A stretch of 64,000 nt of DNA from Mangifera indica (Eukaryota > Streptophyta > Magnoliopsida > Sapindales > Anacardiaceae): positions 744,001 through 808,000 of the forward strand of contig NC_058137.1 of NCBI RefSeq assembly GCF_011075055.1, read 5' to 3'. A program made the translations under genes and the position numbers. Below, in pieces: positions 35,443 through 49,517 of this stretch. Under the pieces are notes generated by a model, which saw only the letters and a program-made list of their open reading frames with translations, did no database searches and had not been told where the DNA came from. Position 1 is the first letter of the stretch. Each line of letters starts with the position of its first letter.

Positions 35443-36612
35443 CATATGTATAGTAGAACAGGGAAGAAAGATGCTCCATTAGTTATTAACTGTAACTGTG
35501 CAACTCATCTCCGAATTTTTGTAGTAACCTGCCATGAACAGTAAAGCGTGAAGGCTTCTTGTATGTACATACGTATCAACTTCATTCCTTGACCCTATAA
35601 CAGTTGTATGGTATTATTTGTGATGCCCAGCATTTATTTTATTAGTGAATGTATACCAGAGTTATCAGGTACTTGATATATAAAGAATGGCAGCCGTATC
35701 CGCATGTATAATTTCTCCAGTCCCAAATCAAAATGAAGCAAAGCTTCGAGTGGCCGCAAAGTTTGAAACCTCCGCGGATCTTATATAGGTGTTGTAAAAC
35801 TTTATTGGAGTATAAGGATCGAAAGGCAATGCCGGACATACAGGAGCTCAACTGAATCAGAAACAAAACATGAAGGGCCACCAGTGATTTGTCTATTCTT
35901 GTATAAAAAAGCTCAAATATGTGTACTAGAATGCATTATTTATTCTAACAAAATCTTTACGCTTTCTCTCTCACCTTCAAAACACTTCCGTTTTCTCACT
36001 CTCTTTCTCTTTCGTTCTCTTTCGTTTTGGCAATTAGGTTTTCTTCTCTCCCTTTTGTTTCGTGTCTCCTGCTCAAATCTACACCTCTGATTCAAATCCG
36101 TTCAAACTTGGCCACCAAGAGCCGCCACCGGCACCTCTGCAGCCATCCCAAGTTAAAATACCAGTCATACTAAGATCAATGTATTGTGGTATCAGGCAAG
36201 TCCACCACCAAATAAAGTCACTATTCAATTTGACTAGTCATTCTCCAGTATTTATTTTCTACTCAAAAGCAAAAACTGCATAATATAATTGTAATTTAAG
36301 ATTCAGAACTGGTGCAAATTATTAAAAAGGTGAGTGAAGAAACATGAATAATAATTTCATATATCTACAAAACCAAGATGAGACTCTATTTGGTCCGGGG
36401 GTAAGCTCTGCCCTTGACATTCACTACAGGCGGAAAAAGTGTGTAATGAAAAGGGACAGATCATCTCTTCAAAGCAAAACAAAATTAAAGAAGAGATGTA
36501 TTCACCTCCAACGGAGCCAACTTCGGCTCTGCTGGGGAAAGTGGGCAGATGAATGTACAAATGGACCATTTTTCTCTCTTTGATCTGGGTCTATTCTACA
36601 CTTTACTGTTTT
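35443..36612. other. Spacer between two convergent genes
   Basis: Holds the 3' ends of the CBM20 gene and the CPL2-like gene. No additional gene is supported. Confidence 0.4.
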
Positions 36613-39600
36613 TCATGTAACAGAATGCCCATTCTTCTGCTGTCGAGAGGATGGTAAACTTTCTGAACCATGAAGTTCTTCCTTTGACCGTTTGCTCGGA
36701 ATAAACTGTGGTGATCTGGAAAAATCCACAAAGTACTCATATAAGAAACTAAAGATCAACTATCACCAAGCTCTAAGTTATATTTGCTCATGTTTTCTAT
36801 AAACATAATTTTTCAAGGTATCAAGTGAACAAATAAAAGCCCAGCGTTCAAGGGCATTACAACAATCCCAGAATAGGGAAGCAAGAAAAAAAGGCACGCA
36901 TGAAGCCATCCCACCAATGAAGCCTCTCAATCCTATCATTAAAATCTACCAAATGCAAACCCTAAAATTTCCATTATTTATAAATGGATTTAAAGAGAAC
37001 ATGAGAAGGCGAACATTATGTTACCTGGGGAAATTGCCACGTTTTTGCACTTGCTGATTTACAAAACTGGAGGAAGTACTCCCAGGTTCAACATCAGCAG
37101 CCTGAAAATGCATTTGAACACAAAAAAAAAAAAAAAAAATCATTTTGGTCTACAAACATTATATGAAAAATCACAAGCCACATCATAGTTCAGTGATCTC
37201 CTCATCTAAAACGGAAAAATAATGTTGAACAGACTAGTACTTAATTTCACAGGTTTGTATATACGAGTCATTCTAGATTTACATAATTGTCAGGCTTAAC
37301 AGAATATAGTGTTTACGAAAAGCATGTATATAGAATGATTCTCTAGCCAAGTCATCCTGATATAAATTTATCAGGACCATGCATATACACCATTCGATCT
37401 AGATTGTAAAATATCATTTTAGTTCAATGTATGTGAATATATATGGTCCTGATCAAATTTAGATCAAGAGATCCTGACTAGAGAATGACTACACACACAT
37501 ATATATATGTGTATGTATGTATCTTTTATGTCAATTTTGAAAATATACAAAAATACTTTCAAGGAACTCATTGATAGATTCAAATGCCATAATTAGAGTT
37601 ATCAATAAACAACATCATACTTTCTACTAGAATGATAGAGAAATGAGGAGAAAATCCCAACTAAATGTATATTCACACTGACAAGGATACTACAGAGAAA
37701 ATATTAATCTCATTAATATCAAAAAAAAAAAAATCTAAAAATACATGGGAGTACTTGGATAATGGGTAGAAACTAGAGACTGACCACCAAGCCCTTACCT
37801 CTTAAATAGAAATACCGCAGCCTGGTCAAGGCAGAAGTAGCAGATATGAATCCAGCTCACTCCCCTTTCAGTGTTCTAGCTCTCACACCTTGGTGCAATG
37901 CAAAATCCAAAAAAGGAGTGGTTTCTCCCCAGATAACACTACCCCTGATCTGGAAATTTCTTGCCCACATACCCTTTATCCAAGCCTCACCTATGTTTTT
38001 GAACAAAGAAATCAAATCAACTATTGAAAGCATCACTAGGAATTCCCACCTCAGGAGTGCTTTCTTTGCGTAACTCATCTTCTTTTGGCCCTTCATCTGA
38101 TTCAGGATTGACAGTCTCCCACAGAAATCCATTTTCATTTTCCAGAGAAAGCTTATCAAAATCTCTGTCCACAGCTCCAGAGCGAGGTGTTACATATGCT
38201 ACATACTTTTCTGAAATACAATGCACACAAAATATATTATTGCTTTACTCAGAAACAAAAAAGAACCAGAGAAAAGCTCAAATAAAATAAAATATAGAGA
38301 TGACAAGTTTTCCAGTGCATATCCACTAACTTCATTATCATACAAATCGATAAATGTAGTGTCATTCATAAGATAAACAATAATCCCTTAATCCAAGGAA
38401 ACAACATATCCGACAACAAAGAATATCACTCCCAACAAAAGCAGTTTTAACCATCACCCTCTACAAACAAAGATTTTCTTACTAATCTACCACTTCAACA
38501 ATTTATATCCAACTGGTTAGACACACGTCAAAGCTCCAAAGTTCCTTGAGTCACATTAAAGAAAATACAATATAAAAATGACCTGTAACAGTGAAAAAAA
38601 TCTTAAACAATGAAAAGTATGTGACAAAAGTAACTAGTGAACGTTTTTACCTGCTAAGCTATGCAAGGCATTCTCAGCAGCTTGCTGTTGAGCATCCTTC
38701 CTTGTCTTACCCATTCCAACACCTATCTTCTCACCGGTGAACAAAACCTGAATTACAAAACCTTGCAAGAGTCAGTAAGCAATCAACATATGCTCTCTTT
38801 TAGATTAAAAAATAAAGAGTGAGAAATGGGTTTAAAGAATCTAACTTCTTACATTTCAAGTATTTCCATAACTTTCAATTGCCTAACAAACAAATTTATG
38901 ATGACAATGAACCCTCTAAGTGACTAAAACAAACAAAACCAAGAAAACAGAAAACAGCATTCCACAAATTTCAATAACATTGTCCATGTCCTTAAGCAAT
39001 TACACAATAATAAAATAACAAATGCTAATTCAAACTATTCTATCTGAAATTCAAATATAAAGACAATTCAAAATCACAATGCTGATGATTTCACAATACA
39101 ATAAAGATAAATGAATAACCAAGAAAAATCAAAATTTTCACTGACCTCAACAGAAAATTGCAAATCCTTACTGGTGCTTACAACAGACCTGAACTCAACC
39201 TGCACCATCAGACATTATATGTTACAAGGATCACGAGGCATGTAAAATGGCTACAAAACTTCAAGGCAAAGCACTGTGTACCTTTGAGCTACATCTCTTT
39301 CCAATTTCTTGCAGCACACCAATAGACAGATGGGATGGTAGGAAGTTCATTTTTCCACCATCAATCTGAGCCTCTTTGCCATTAGAGGATGCATGATTTT
39401 GTGATACACCAACCTCTGCAAGAACTTCAATCAGCAACGAAATCTTCTATATGACTACATAATCATATAAGTTACACCCAATACAACCTAAGATAAGCTT
39501 ATCATTGCATGCAATAAAAGTCCAACAGTGTAATTTAATAAATCTAAAATAGCCATTTGATTATCCCCAGGTCAGGCTTTAAGCTCTGAACAGCCCAACC

Positions 39601-42600
39601 TTAATCACAAATTAATTTAATAAGATGTTGTCACTAATGTTCTTTACATTAGGTATGTGCTATGATTCTTTTTCTCCTAGCAAGTACACACTAACAAATA
39701 ACATCTTATGACAAAAGTGACTTCATTTACCTGCAAAATGTTTCAAAACAAGGAAAGTTCAATTAGATATTTTCAGGATGAGGTAAGAAATGGATTTTGC
39801 AACCAATAAATATATTTTATTCAGACTAATTCAGTTGTCAATAGAGTCACAAACCTGAAGGCTGAGTTGTTGGTAGAATGTCTTGTCTATGCAAATTAGT
39901 TGCCTATAGATAACAAAACCTTAATTAGATAATCATTTAATAATGCTCACACTAGTCCTTGCACATAAATATAAACATTATCAATGTATGTCTCATGAAC
40001 ATCCAAAGAAAATTCAATCATACCTCTTCACCCTTCCCTTGGGATGCATGTGAAAGTACACCAGTTGAACTTGAACCTGGTTGATTATTTTGATACACTC
40101 GGTTAACATCTTCTTCCATTATCCAGCCACCCTGTGCTTGCATCGAGGATGATGATGTTTGCACAGGTAATCGAGGTAGAAGAGGAGGCTGACTTGAGCT
40201 TTGATTCCTTAAATCTAAACCAGGCCTCACAGAGCTGTTCTCTCGCCTAATAGGAGCCCCAAGCAAACTAGGTTCTATAGTAAATTCAAAACAAATTATG
40301 AGAACAAAATTCAAGGCATCATACCCTTATTTTTTAAATAAAGAATTTCCTTATTAAGTCCATACTTTGCGAAGGAATGAGTGTTGCTGAAGATGTTGGA
40401 CCAGTGGCATTCAGATTAATTGCAACTGGTGGCTGAGAAGTTTCAGATTTCAAATCAAAATTATTCTTCATAGGGTTCACAGCTGAGTCCACAACATACT
40501 TCTCATCCTAGAATACAAGAAATAATATCAATGTAGGAGAAAATTCTTAAAATTTCCAATATAATACATGTAAAAGAAGTAAGAACTAACAATGGGAAAA
40601 GCTTGTTATTAGCAAAAAAAATTATGGTTCATCAATAATTGTAGATGAAGTCAATTATGCCTTAACCAGTAAAGACTCAGTCCCAATCAACCCAGGTCTT
40701 CTGGAAATAATTTTTAACCATATGAATACTCTAAACATACCAGTTGGTTCAATCTCCTCTCCACTTCAACTCCATTCATTCCTTCACCGACTGGGGTGTT
40801 GGTATTGCCATTTGGTACAAAACTGGCATCCTGCAATTCAGTAACATCTACATTAGCATACAAAGAAAAACATGTACTTTTATTCAACAAATTAGAAATT
40901 ATATAGTTTCAGTTCAAGTACCTCTGAGATCAAGTAATTGCTCACATCAGGAGCAGGTGGCAAATTTATCATATCATCCTCATAGGAGATTTCAGATATT
41001 CTTCGTAATAAATTCTCATCAAACTCCCTGGAAAAAAAATGGCATAAGAAATAAAATAAAATAAAATAACAATTAAGACTGCATAAACATCAATAAGATT
41101 TTAAAAACACAAAAAAAACAGATCTTACTTAAAAAAGTAACCTCTGACATTACAAGCAACATTTCTTGCCACACAAAGGACTGGAACAGCACTTGCTGTC
41201 TGGTAACCAGAGAGAGAGAGAAACAGAAAAGAATTAAACAGAGAATCTTTAGCGTTATTACATTTATATCAATAATCCAAAGAAATAATATGATAACGTA
41301 CTCAAGAAAGGAAAAAACACATATATCAATTTAACATTACAGATAGAAACTTTGAACCTCAGCTTGAGGAGCATAATACGGACTGAACGCAGGAACTACA
41401 TGAACTCGAGGTTGGTCCTTATCTTCCCAAACCTTACAACGATCATCAATCACCATTGCCATCTTTGGATGGCACATTCCATGCTGAAAGACATTTAACA
41501 AAGATTTCTTGGAACCTGTTAAAATAATAGAATTTTTTTTAAAATGACATGAAAGAAAAACCGAGGTGGGCTACTCAAGCCCCAGCAGTAAATATTTCAT
41601 ATTCCAGGTTCAATAGTGCACTTATGAAAAGAATTTGCAAGATCAGAAACAACTTAACTGACAATGAATATATAAAAGTAAAAAAAAAAAAACACTGTGG
41701 TTTGACAAAATAATCTAGTATAACATAAAAGATAGAACAACTTCCACCAATTACATGTTATAGTAAAACAGCACATCAATATCCCAGTATGAACAAAGGC
41801 AAAAAATATTCTTAGAAAATAGGTTACATGCCTGATTTCACACAAACAACACGATCCAGGAGTTGCTTTGAACTTATCAAGTGTGCCTCAGGGTCTAAAA
41901 GCCTCCACATTTCTAAGGCATAATCTCTTTCAGCCATGGTACAAACATACACTTCAAACCTCTTGCGTCCTTTCGCAATCAAATAACTTTTCAAATCTTC
42001 CCATGCAGGTCGTAACCTCACAAGCACACTAGTATCACGATTCTACATAAACAAAAGAACCACTAACAATCAGATAAAGAGAACCACTAACAATCAGATA
42101 AAGAGAACCACCTAACATTTCAGTTCAGGTGATGGTCACACTTGATATGCCCAATATATTACTCATGTAAAATTAAGTACTAGTAAATCATATATTTAAT
42201 GAATGAATACACTAGATGAAGTCCATGCAAGTCCTGAGCATCATCCTAAAAGACCACAGAAGTTCATGATACTCAAAAATATCACATAACAGGACACAAT
42301 GTATGCTATCACTCCAATATCACCCAATAAGAACAATAAAACTGGCAGATAGAGTTACTGCAACATTCTAAAACTCCTATGTCAGGAAAAACGAATTACA
42401 AAATACATTTTAGCTTCCATGACCAAACATTACATACATCCATGATTTCTTTAATGCAATCACTGATTCTGCTACTCAATAATTAATCAAAGTGTCATAT
42501 CTATGAAAGTTGCAGGTAGTCAAGCACACAATGGGTCATCATCATTGCACAGGCTGGCGCAATTTAATTTCTACCCTCTAATCATGGAAACACAAGATTT

Positions 42601-43658
42601 TGACAAATTCACCATATCAAACTAATTTTACATTGATTACTCCATACAATCCGAATTAATCACAAGTAGTGGACAAATTTCATGCACAAAATAATAATAA
42701 TAATCATAATAATAATAACAATAATAATAATAATAATAATAGCTTCAAAACAATGAATTGCACCAAACCTCAGGATTGATCCTCGTGAGAACAAGATTCC
42801 TTTCCTGCAATCTGATCACAGGTCGAACAATTCTCTCATGGTTATCAGACAGTGAAGGAACCTCCTCCTGTTGAATCTTAAACATCTTTCCATTATCCAT
42901 CACAAAATCATTCTCTGTGTACTGCTTCAACAACATTCGATCATCCAAGCATCGCTTCAACTCAGTAGTCATTCCAGCAGCCCGAATTGAATCAGTCTCT
43001 CGAGCAACCCAAGCTCTAAGAGCCTCAATTCTATCCTCAAACGACTTCATCGTGTTGGCAACAATAAGTGTTTCATCAAGATCAAATACAATCGCTAAAC
43101 ACCTTAAATTCAACATTCCTAAACAGGAATTGTACAGACCCAAGGGAACCGCATAGCACCAAAAGCACGGATACTTCTTCTGCTTACTTGGCATCGCCAC
43201 CAGGTGAACCTCCTCATCTCCAAAAACCACAACCGCCGTCTGTATAACCAATTAATACAAATTTAATACCATTTAATTCAATTGAGTCAGTCTATCAAAT
43301 TATTCAGTCATAATTACAATCAAATCCACTGACATTTCACATTAACAAACGACAGACAGTTCAAATGGAAATTATAACTTAATAACACCTTCAATTCGTA
43401 GTAGCAAGCGGCGTGAAGATTGATCAAATTAGGTTGTTCAACTGGAGACGAAGATTCGAGCTTACAACGCAACGAGGATGAAGAAATCGTATGGAGAATT
43501 GAGAGAGGAATGCATCGCTCGCTGCCGGGAGACAAGTGGTGAATCCGAATCTCGTTGTTTGGAAACTGCAAAATCTTGTCCGACACCGGAATAGTATCCA
43601 ATTCTCCCAAACAAATATCGCCGTGATAAACCACGGATTTGTACCCTAAACGACTCAT
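36613..43658 (-). CDS. CPL2: RNA polymerase II C-terminal domain phosphatase-like protein (CPL2-like)
   Basis: Sixteen exons join in frame: 43658-43389, 43239-42769, 42042-41832, 41515-41358, 41199-41129, 41027-40922, 40830-40741, 40507-40366, 40274-40024, 39903-39855, 39415-39282, 39199-39146, 38747-38651, 38210-38050, 37101-37025, 36715-36613; 814 residues. The FCP/SCP-type phosphatase domain has the nucleophile motif VFDLDETL (D143, D145) and the distal acidic pair in VIDDR (D341/D342). A dsRNA-binding domain lies at ~629-704 ([28 protein letters not shown]). Such proteins dephosphorylate Ser5 of the polymerase II CTD in the nucleus and affect stress and hormone gene expression and miRNA processing. 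Only one dsRBD is present and the protein is shorter than CPL1, so CPL2 is favoured. Intron 3 is GC-AG. Introns carry a MITE and an AAT repeat. Confidence 0.93.
37335..37495. mobile_element. MITE-like palindrome in intron 14 of the CPL2-like gene
   Basis: ATTCTCTAGCCAAG and ATCAGGACCATGCATATAC at the left are mirrored by GTGAATATATATGGTCCTGAT and CTGACTAGAGAATGAC at the right. About 160 bp, non-coding. Confidence 0.6.
42690..42741. repeat. (AAT)n microsatellite in CPL2-like intron 2
   Basis: About 17 AAT-type units with two single-base interruptions (ATC, AAC). Confidence 0.9.
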
Positions 43659-43863
43659 TCAAAACACTCTCTGATCGCACAGCTGAGTGTACAAAGAAGT
43701 AAAAACTTTAAAATGTGAGAAATTTTCTAGAAGATTTTGAAATCTTTTGAATCTTTTTTTTCTCTCCTCTCTCTCACACTAAGGACCTCCAGGCTTTTCC
43801 CTCTTTCTTCGCACAGTGTCCCCCCCTCTCTTTCGACGGGTTCAAAAGCGAGAGTGGCTTCTA

Positions 43864-43871
43864 TATTTATA
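43864..43871 (-). promoter_or_regulatory. TATA box of the CPL2-like gene
   Basis: TATAAATA on the minus strand, ~205 bases before the start codon at 43658; the region between is CT-rich on the plus strand, as in many plant leaders. Confidence 0.55.
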
Positions 43872-43899
43872 GGCCAAGGGTTCGAGGTTTATTAATTTT

Positions 43900-44642
43900 T
43901 TAGTGTTGGTTCTATCTAAATTTACGAAAATACCTAGAGGTACGGATTCTTGCAGCGGAAAAGCGAGTGGAAGCTCATGCTCTTTGTGATGAGGTGGGAC
44001 CAGCTATCACACGTGGCACTCAAGCAAGGGGTTATGTTGAAGCGGCTGCTTGTAAACCGTTTGATCGGGAGCTCTTTTAAATTTCATTTTCTTTAAGCGT
44101 TTTTTTTTTAATATTGAGGATAATCTTATTCATTATTTTGTTGACAAATTTTCAATTTTCTTTCTTTGGAAATACTTGTTAGAATAAAAGAAATTTCAAT
44201 TATATAATAGGGAAAATTTTTTGGCTTTTGTCAAATTGGAGACTAATAATTATATGATTAATAACACGTATTTGAGTTAAATTGAGTTGTTGTAAAAGTT
44301 AGCTTTAATTCAATTTAAATTAAAAAAATAATTTAAATAATAGATGAATTCATTAAAAATAAACTAGAAATAAAAAAATAAAATTTGTTGAAAAAAGGGT
44401 TGTCAACAAAAATAAAAAATAATTGAAAAAACGAATTTATTCGTATCTCACTATATTCGAGTTAGCTTTCAAACTCAAATTGAGACTACTCCACCTAAAA
44501 TTTGATTTATTTTAAACCAAATATTAAGTTAAGGTGGCTACCCCAACTCTAAGGATTTAATTAATTAAAATAATATTTTTAATGTAAAAATTATCACAAA
44601 AATATATTAAAATGTACCCATTAATATTGTCTTTAGTAAATT

Positions 44643-44678
<36 letters not shown>

Positions 44679-46859
44679 TAATTATGGCATTTAGTATATA
44701 GTAATAATAAAAATATTAGATATTAAGTAGTCAGACTTATCCTTTATATTATTTAGTAATAAAATATTATTGTAAATTTTATTATATCATTAATGCAACA
44801 TTTAATTATATAACAAATTTAATAAGGTAATAAAATTAATTAAAGATAAATTATTAATGTAGTTTTTTTATTCCCAAATATATTATCCTATCACATTTTT
44901 TCCATTAAAATTAAACCTTTTTTTTTAACTAAATGGACTGAATTTTACACTTTGATATTAAATGAATCTAACTTTTAAATTTTCTTGTAGAAAATACTAA
45001 AGTTTTGATATTTTATATTGAATATATTAAAAAAAATATAATTAGAATTGTATATTTTGTTTTGTTTTTTAAATAAAATAATTAGTTTATCACCTTTAAT
45101 AGGAAATAATGAAAGTTGTATCCTTTTAATAGAACAATTTAAAAGTTTAATTGATTTGATAGAAAATTTTGAAAGTTTAATCACTTAAATAAGGAAAATA
45201 AATTACAATTTGATCTTTTCAAGAATAAAAGATGACAATGCAATACCTCTATGTGCATTATTACAATGATTATTATGATAAACTCAAATTAATTGGAGCT
45301 CGAGCTGTAATTAGTTCAAACTCAAATTAAAACTATCAAATTTAATTTGAATTAGTGATAAATTTGTAAAAAAAACTATTAAAAAAAATGTTATAAAAAA
45401 AGAAAGTCATAAAAAATATGAAATGTTGTGAAATAAGATAAATTTGTCAATAAATTTATAATGAGTAACTACATTCAAGTTAACGCAAACATTAATTTGA
45501 TCTGTCTTAACTTGAATTTAGCTTTCTGTCTAACACAATAGTCCCCATGTCTATTAACGTCAAAATGAATAATTACAATCGAAAAATTCAAGCGTTAATA
45601 AAAGTTCTGAGAAGGTGGGCCCAAAACAAAAAAGAATTGAAGGGCAATAATAAGAGGCCCAACCCAAGTACACAGTTAAAATTTGACCTATTTAAGGACA
45701 CCCATGTACCTACTCAATGCAATCTAGGCCTAGGCTCAGGAAGTGCAAAGGATGTACCAAGAAGTTAAAAGGTTTAATTTTGTAGACCAATTTTCTACTC
45801 TCATAAAAATATGCTGTTGAATCAATCACAATTTATTGAAATAGTATTGGAAGTATATTTACCTATGGGGCTCAACCGGCGAACCCTTCCAATGATCACT
45901 CTCACTGTTCTTTTATTTTTTTCATTGTTGAAAACATTGCAAGATTGATGCAATTAAGAGTGCATATAAGTCAAACTAATTATCATTTAATTTAAGTTTT
46001 ATTCAATACAATTATTTAATTTTTAAATTTAAATTCAAACTCAATGTGTTCAAAATATTGTTGGTTCAAAACAAAATTCAAGACTGAAAATAAAAACTTG
46101 AGCTAAACGCTCAAATTTATTATTAAAATTTCAAATTTTTCAGAGTTTATTAGTATTATAATAAAACTGTGTTACAAACTCTTTAAATTAAGTAACAATA
46201 AACTTATATTCGATTTGATAATAATCAAATTGAGTTATAAATAATAACTGAACGACTTAATTTATTTATAGTCCTAAATATAACATATATAACTATCTAA
46301 AAAGTATAGGTAATATTATAAATAAAATCGATGTATTTTTGTATGATTATATAATGTATTTGTTTTAATTTTTATTTAAAATAATTTAATTATATAATAT
46401 AAATTATACGTAAAATATTATTATAAAACTTCAATATTGAAAAAGCCTTGTAAGTCGGACACATGGGATGTTTCAACGAATCACAAGTGTGTGTCTATCA
46501 GAAGCGTGGCCCGCGATCACACCTAAACACTCACTCGCCGTAGGATTCCACGTTGTGGAACCTTCTGTCACGCAATTGATGATGAATAGTAGAGGTGGTG
46601 GGGACAGTTAAGCAAAAGGTGGCGCTGTCTAAATCAGTTAAACATCAGAAATAGTAGATTCCCATTCTACCTAATGACATGTCAATTTTTCATTCGCTAT
46701 CACAGTAAATAAACCCATTCATAATCTGACACGTTTGCCGTAGCAGTAATTTTGCATTGCACCACACTAAAAATTTTTTTCAAGGACAGCGAGTAATTTA
46801 GTCTTCAATCTTCACCGAAACATTTGACGGAGAGATCGTCAGGGGTCACAGTCCGAATC
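43900..46859. other. AT-rich intergenic DNA
   Basis: No gene supported. It separates the divergent CPL2-like and clathrin light chain genes, so both promoters lie at its ends. Degenerate hAT-like repeats (about 44230-44560, 45270-45540, 45960-46290) and a TA/GA microsatellite are present. Confidence 0.45.
44644..44679. repeat. (TA)n(GA)n compound microsatellite
   Basis: About nine TA units run directly into about nine GA units. Confidence 0.9.
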
Positions 46860-49103
46860 ATGTCATCGTTTACCGGCTCATTCGGTGACGAGTCACGACT
46901 CAGCGGATCGACTCGGCCCTTCGATGACGACGGCTACGATCCTCGTCTTTCTGCGCAGCGATTTGACGCATCTTTCTCCAACTTCGACGTCGACACCATA
47001 AAGGAATCGGCCGGTGACTCGTCGCCTATATTCCCTAGCCAGTCGTATGGCATCGGAGATGAAATCTTCTCATCGAATCCGGTGCCGGATACTCCATCGC
47101 CGCCGTCTATATACTCTGCCGGTGGCGGATTCACAACTTTCTCGCCGGAGCAAAACGGTAAGAGTTTTCATGGAGGTCTAGTTGGACTGGACGATTCGAT
47201 CTTACCACCGCCGGCCGAGATGCCGCCGGAGGAAGGCTTTGCTCTCAGAGAGTGGCGTAGGTGAGCTGGCGATTTCACTATATAATTCTGTAGAGATTTG
47301 TAAAAGATATTAAATTATTTCGGTTTCAACTTATTAAATTTTTTTTCAATCTTCTGATAATCATGCTTATGCATATATTTATGGTTCACTTTTAATTGAA
47401 TAATTAAATATTAAACTATATTTATTGCTTAATTAATGAGCCTTTAAATCAAAATCTGGAGTGGATATGATATTGGGGAGGTCTTAACTAGCCGTTCCAG
47501 TAACATTGTAGGCCAACAATGGCCACTATTAGATCTCTCTAATGGTCAAATAGATCAAGAATCAGTACAGTAATTGATAACTTTTTTTTCTTTTTCACAT
47601 TACAACTTTCCCATGTTAATATTGTGGTCAATTTTATTAAATTTCGGGCAAATTAGAGTATAATGTTTCTATTAGCCATGTGTATTTGTTTACACATAAG
47701 TATGATCTAGGCTGATTTCTACCGTTATTGGTTGTGAGGATACACAGACAGAATGCTATTAGACTTGAGGAGAAGGAGAAGAAGGAGAAAGAGATGCTAC
47801 AAGAAATTATTGAGGAAGCAGAGCAGTACAAAGTTGAGTTCTATAAGAAGCGTGCCCTTGCAATTGAGAAAAACAAAGCTTTAACAGGGAGAAGGAGAAG
47901 GTGAGATAAGACTACACACTATATAGATTTTTATTTTTATTTTTTACGTCAATGTTTATTTTACGTGTCTTTATTTTGACAAATTTGCATATTATAGTAG
48001 AGGTTGAAGCTGTTAATTATTGTGTGTTCTAATGGTATATGTTAAGAAAGATTCTTGTTGTCGATAATCTTAAAGAAGTACATTATTCGAAATGTTCATT
48101 GATAGACTTGAACTCCTGTGTTTCCAATTCCTATATTCAGGGCACAGACCTTATTCTATTAGTATGAATTAGTTCATTGATTTGATCTCCCTCTCTTCCC
48201 AGCTAAGCATTGGCATATTTGTTACTGCACATAGTTTGATGGTGTTTATCAATTATTCTTCTTTATAGTTTCTTTCATTGTTTTACTTTTTGGAAATTTA
48301 CAAGGCACTAAAAGAAATTTTTTGCCTAGAATTGGAAGTTTAATTTTTTTAGGCAATTAGAATGTGCAGTTAAGTCTGGCATTGCATTGAAGGTGGTTGG
48401 TAAACAGTAAACTTGTTGACTTGAAGGTATCATGAAATGCATGTTAAGAAGATAATAAAACATGATGAAAATAGGCAGTTCTACTTTTCTATATTTTTTA
48501 TGTGCTATATTAAAGACTTGGGATTGGAATGCTACAATTAAGCATTTAAGCTAACTCAGAAGAATCGGACGCGAAGATAAAAATATGTATCAGCAAAACT
48601 AAGAATCATTTGGTTTTTTGTTTTCAGGATTGAATTTATCAATTATTCAGGTATACTACTTGATACAGATCTAGTATGAGAAGTGTTAATTTATGCAAAT
48701 CTTACACATCCTAATTTCTGTACTGGATATAATATGTCAGCTGTTTTTGGCAAATCGGGAGAAGTTTCATTCTGAGGCTACAAAGACCTGCTGGAAGGCA
48801 ATTGCTGAACTGATTCCCTACGAGGTGCCAGCCATAGAGAAAAGGGGGAAGAAAGATCAGGACAAGAAGAAGCCTTCCATTGTTGTGATTCAGGGACCTA
48901 AGCCTGGAAAGCCAACGGAACTCTCTAGGATGCGACAAATACTTGTGAAGCTCAAGCACAATCCTCCGACTCACATGAAGCCCAAACCACCACCACCACC
49001 GCCTTCAGAACCTAAAAAGGATGCTAAAACAGGTAGCCCTCCTCCTCCTACTGCTGCTCCCTCTAAGCCCACTGCTACTCCTGCGGCTGTAGCTGCAGCT
49101 TGA
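46860..49103 (+). CDS. Clathrin light chain, with a one-base frame break in exon 2
   Basis: Three exons: 46860-47260, 47748-47900, 48741-49103. Exon 1 has an acidic, serine/proline-rich N-terminus with [10 protein letters not shown] and ends in GFALREWRR; exon 2 encodes the heptad coiled coil that binds the heavy-chain hub ([16 protein letters not shown]); exon 3 has [33 protein letters not shown] and a proline-rich tail. Clathrin light chains coat endocytic and trans-Golgi vesicles. Without a break the protein would be ~305 residues, normal for plants. Exon 2 is 153 nt where 154 are needed: after KNKA, the conserved NREKEK appears in the next frame (at AAAGCTTTAACAGG, ~47877-47887), as if one base were missing. 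Translated as written it would terminate soon after, just past the exon 2 boundary. Since the rest is intact, a sequencing or assembly indel in a T run is the likelier cause; a real loss allele is the alternative. Confidence 0.9.
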
Positions 49104-49495
49104 TGGATACCACACTGCCAGTTGAATCTGCTGTTATGAAAAGTAATATCCAGAGATGTTTATTTGTATGATATTACACACTATTGGTGTCTTAAGTCAG
49201 TCTTTATGATGTGCTTGTTGAGGCATGTGGCATTTTTCTTGTAGAAAGATTTGTTATTTTTCCTGTATCAATTTTGCTGAAGTTTGGGTGTGCTTTTGTG
49301 TAGCCAACTTGTTATTTGATCTTTACATCTCTGCCTTTCAAGGAAACAAATGTCATCTGCAATTAAGTAATTAGATTGGATGATTGATTTGCAACCATAA
49401 TTGTACTAGTATTCATAGAAGATACTTTCAGATCAGAAACATTTTGGATCAAAGATGTGATCTAATGAACACAATAGTACAATTCAGTATATGCA

Positions 49496-49517
49496 AAGAG
49501 AGAGAGAGAGAGAGAGA
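49496..49517. repeat. (GA)n microsatellite
   Basis: About eleven GA units downstream of the clathrin light chain gene. Confidence 0.85.

Noticed and set aside
38024..38290. 88-codon plus-strand frame
   Set aside because: Antisense of CPL2-like exon 14.
42690..42741. Possible CRISPR-like or satellite array
   Set aside because: A simple AAT microsatellite inside an intron; no spacer structure, and the genome is eukaryotic.
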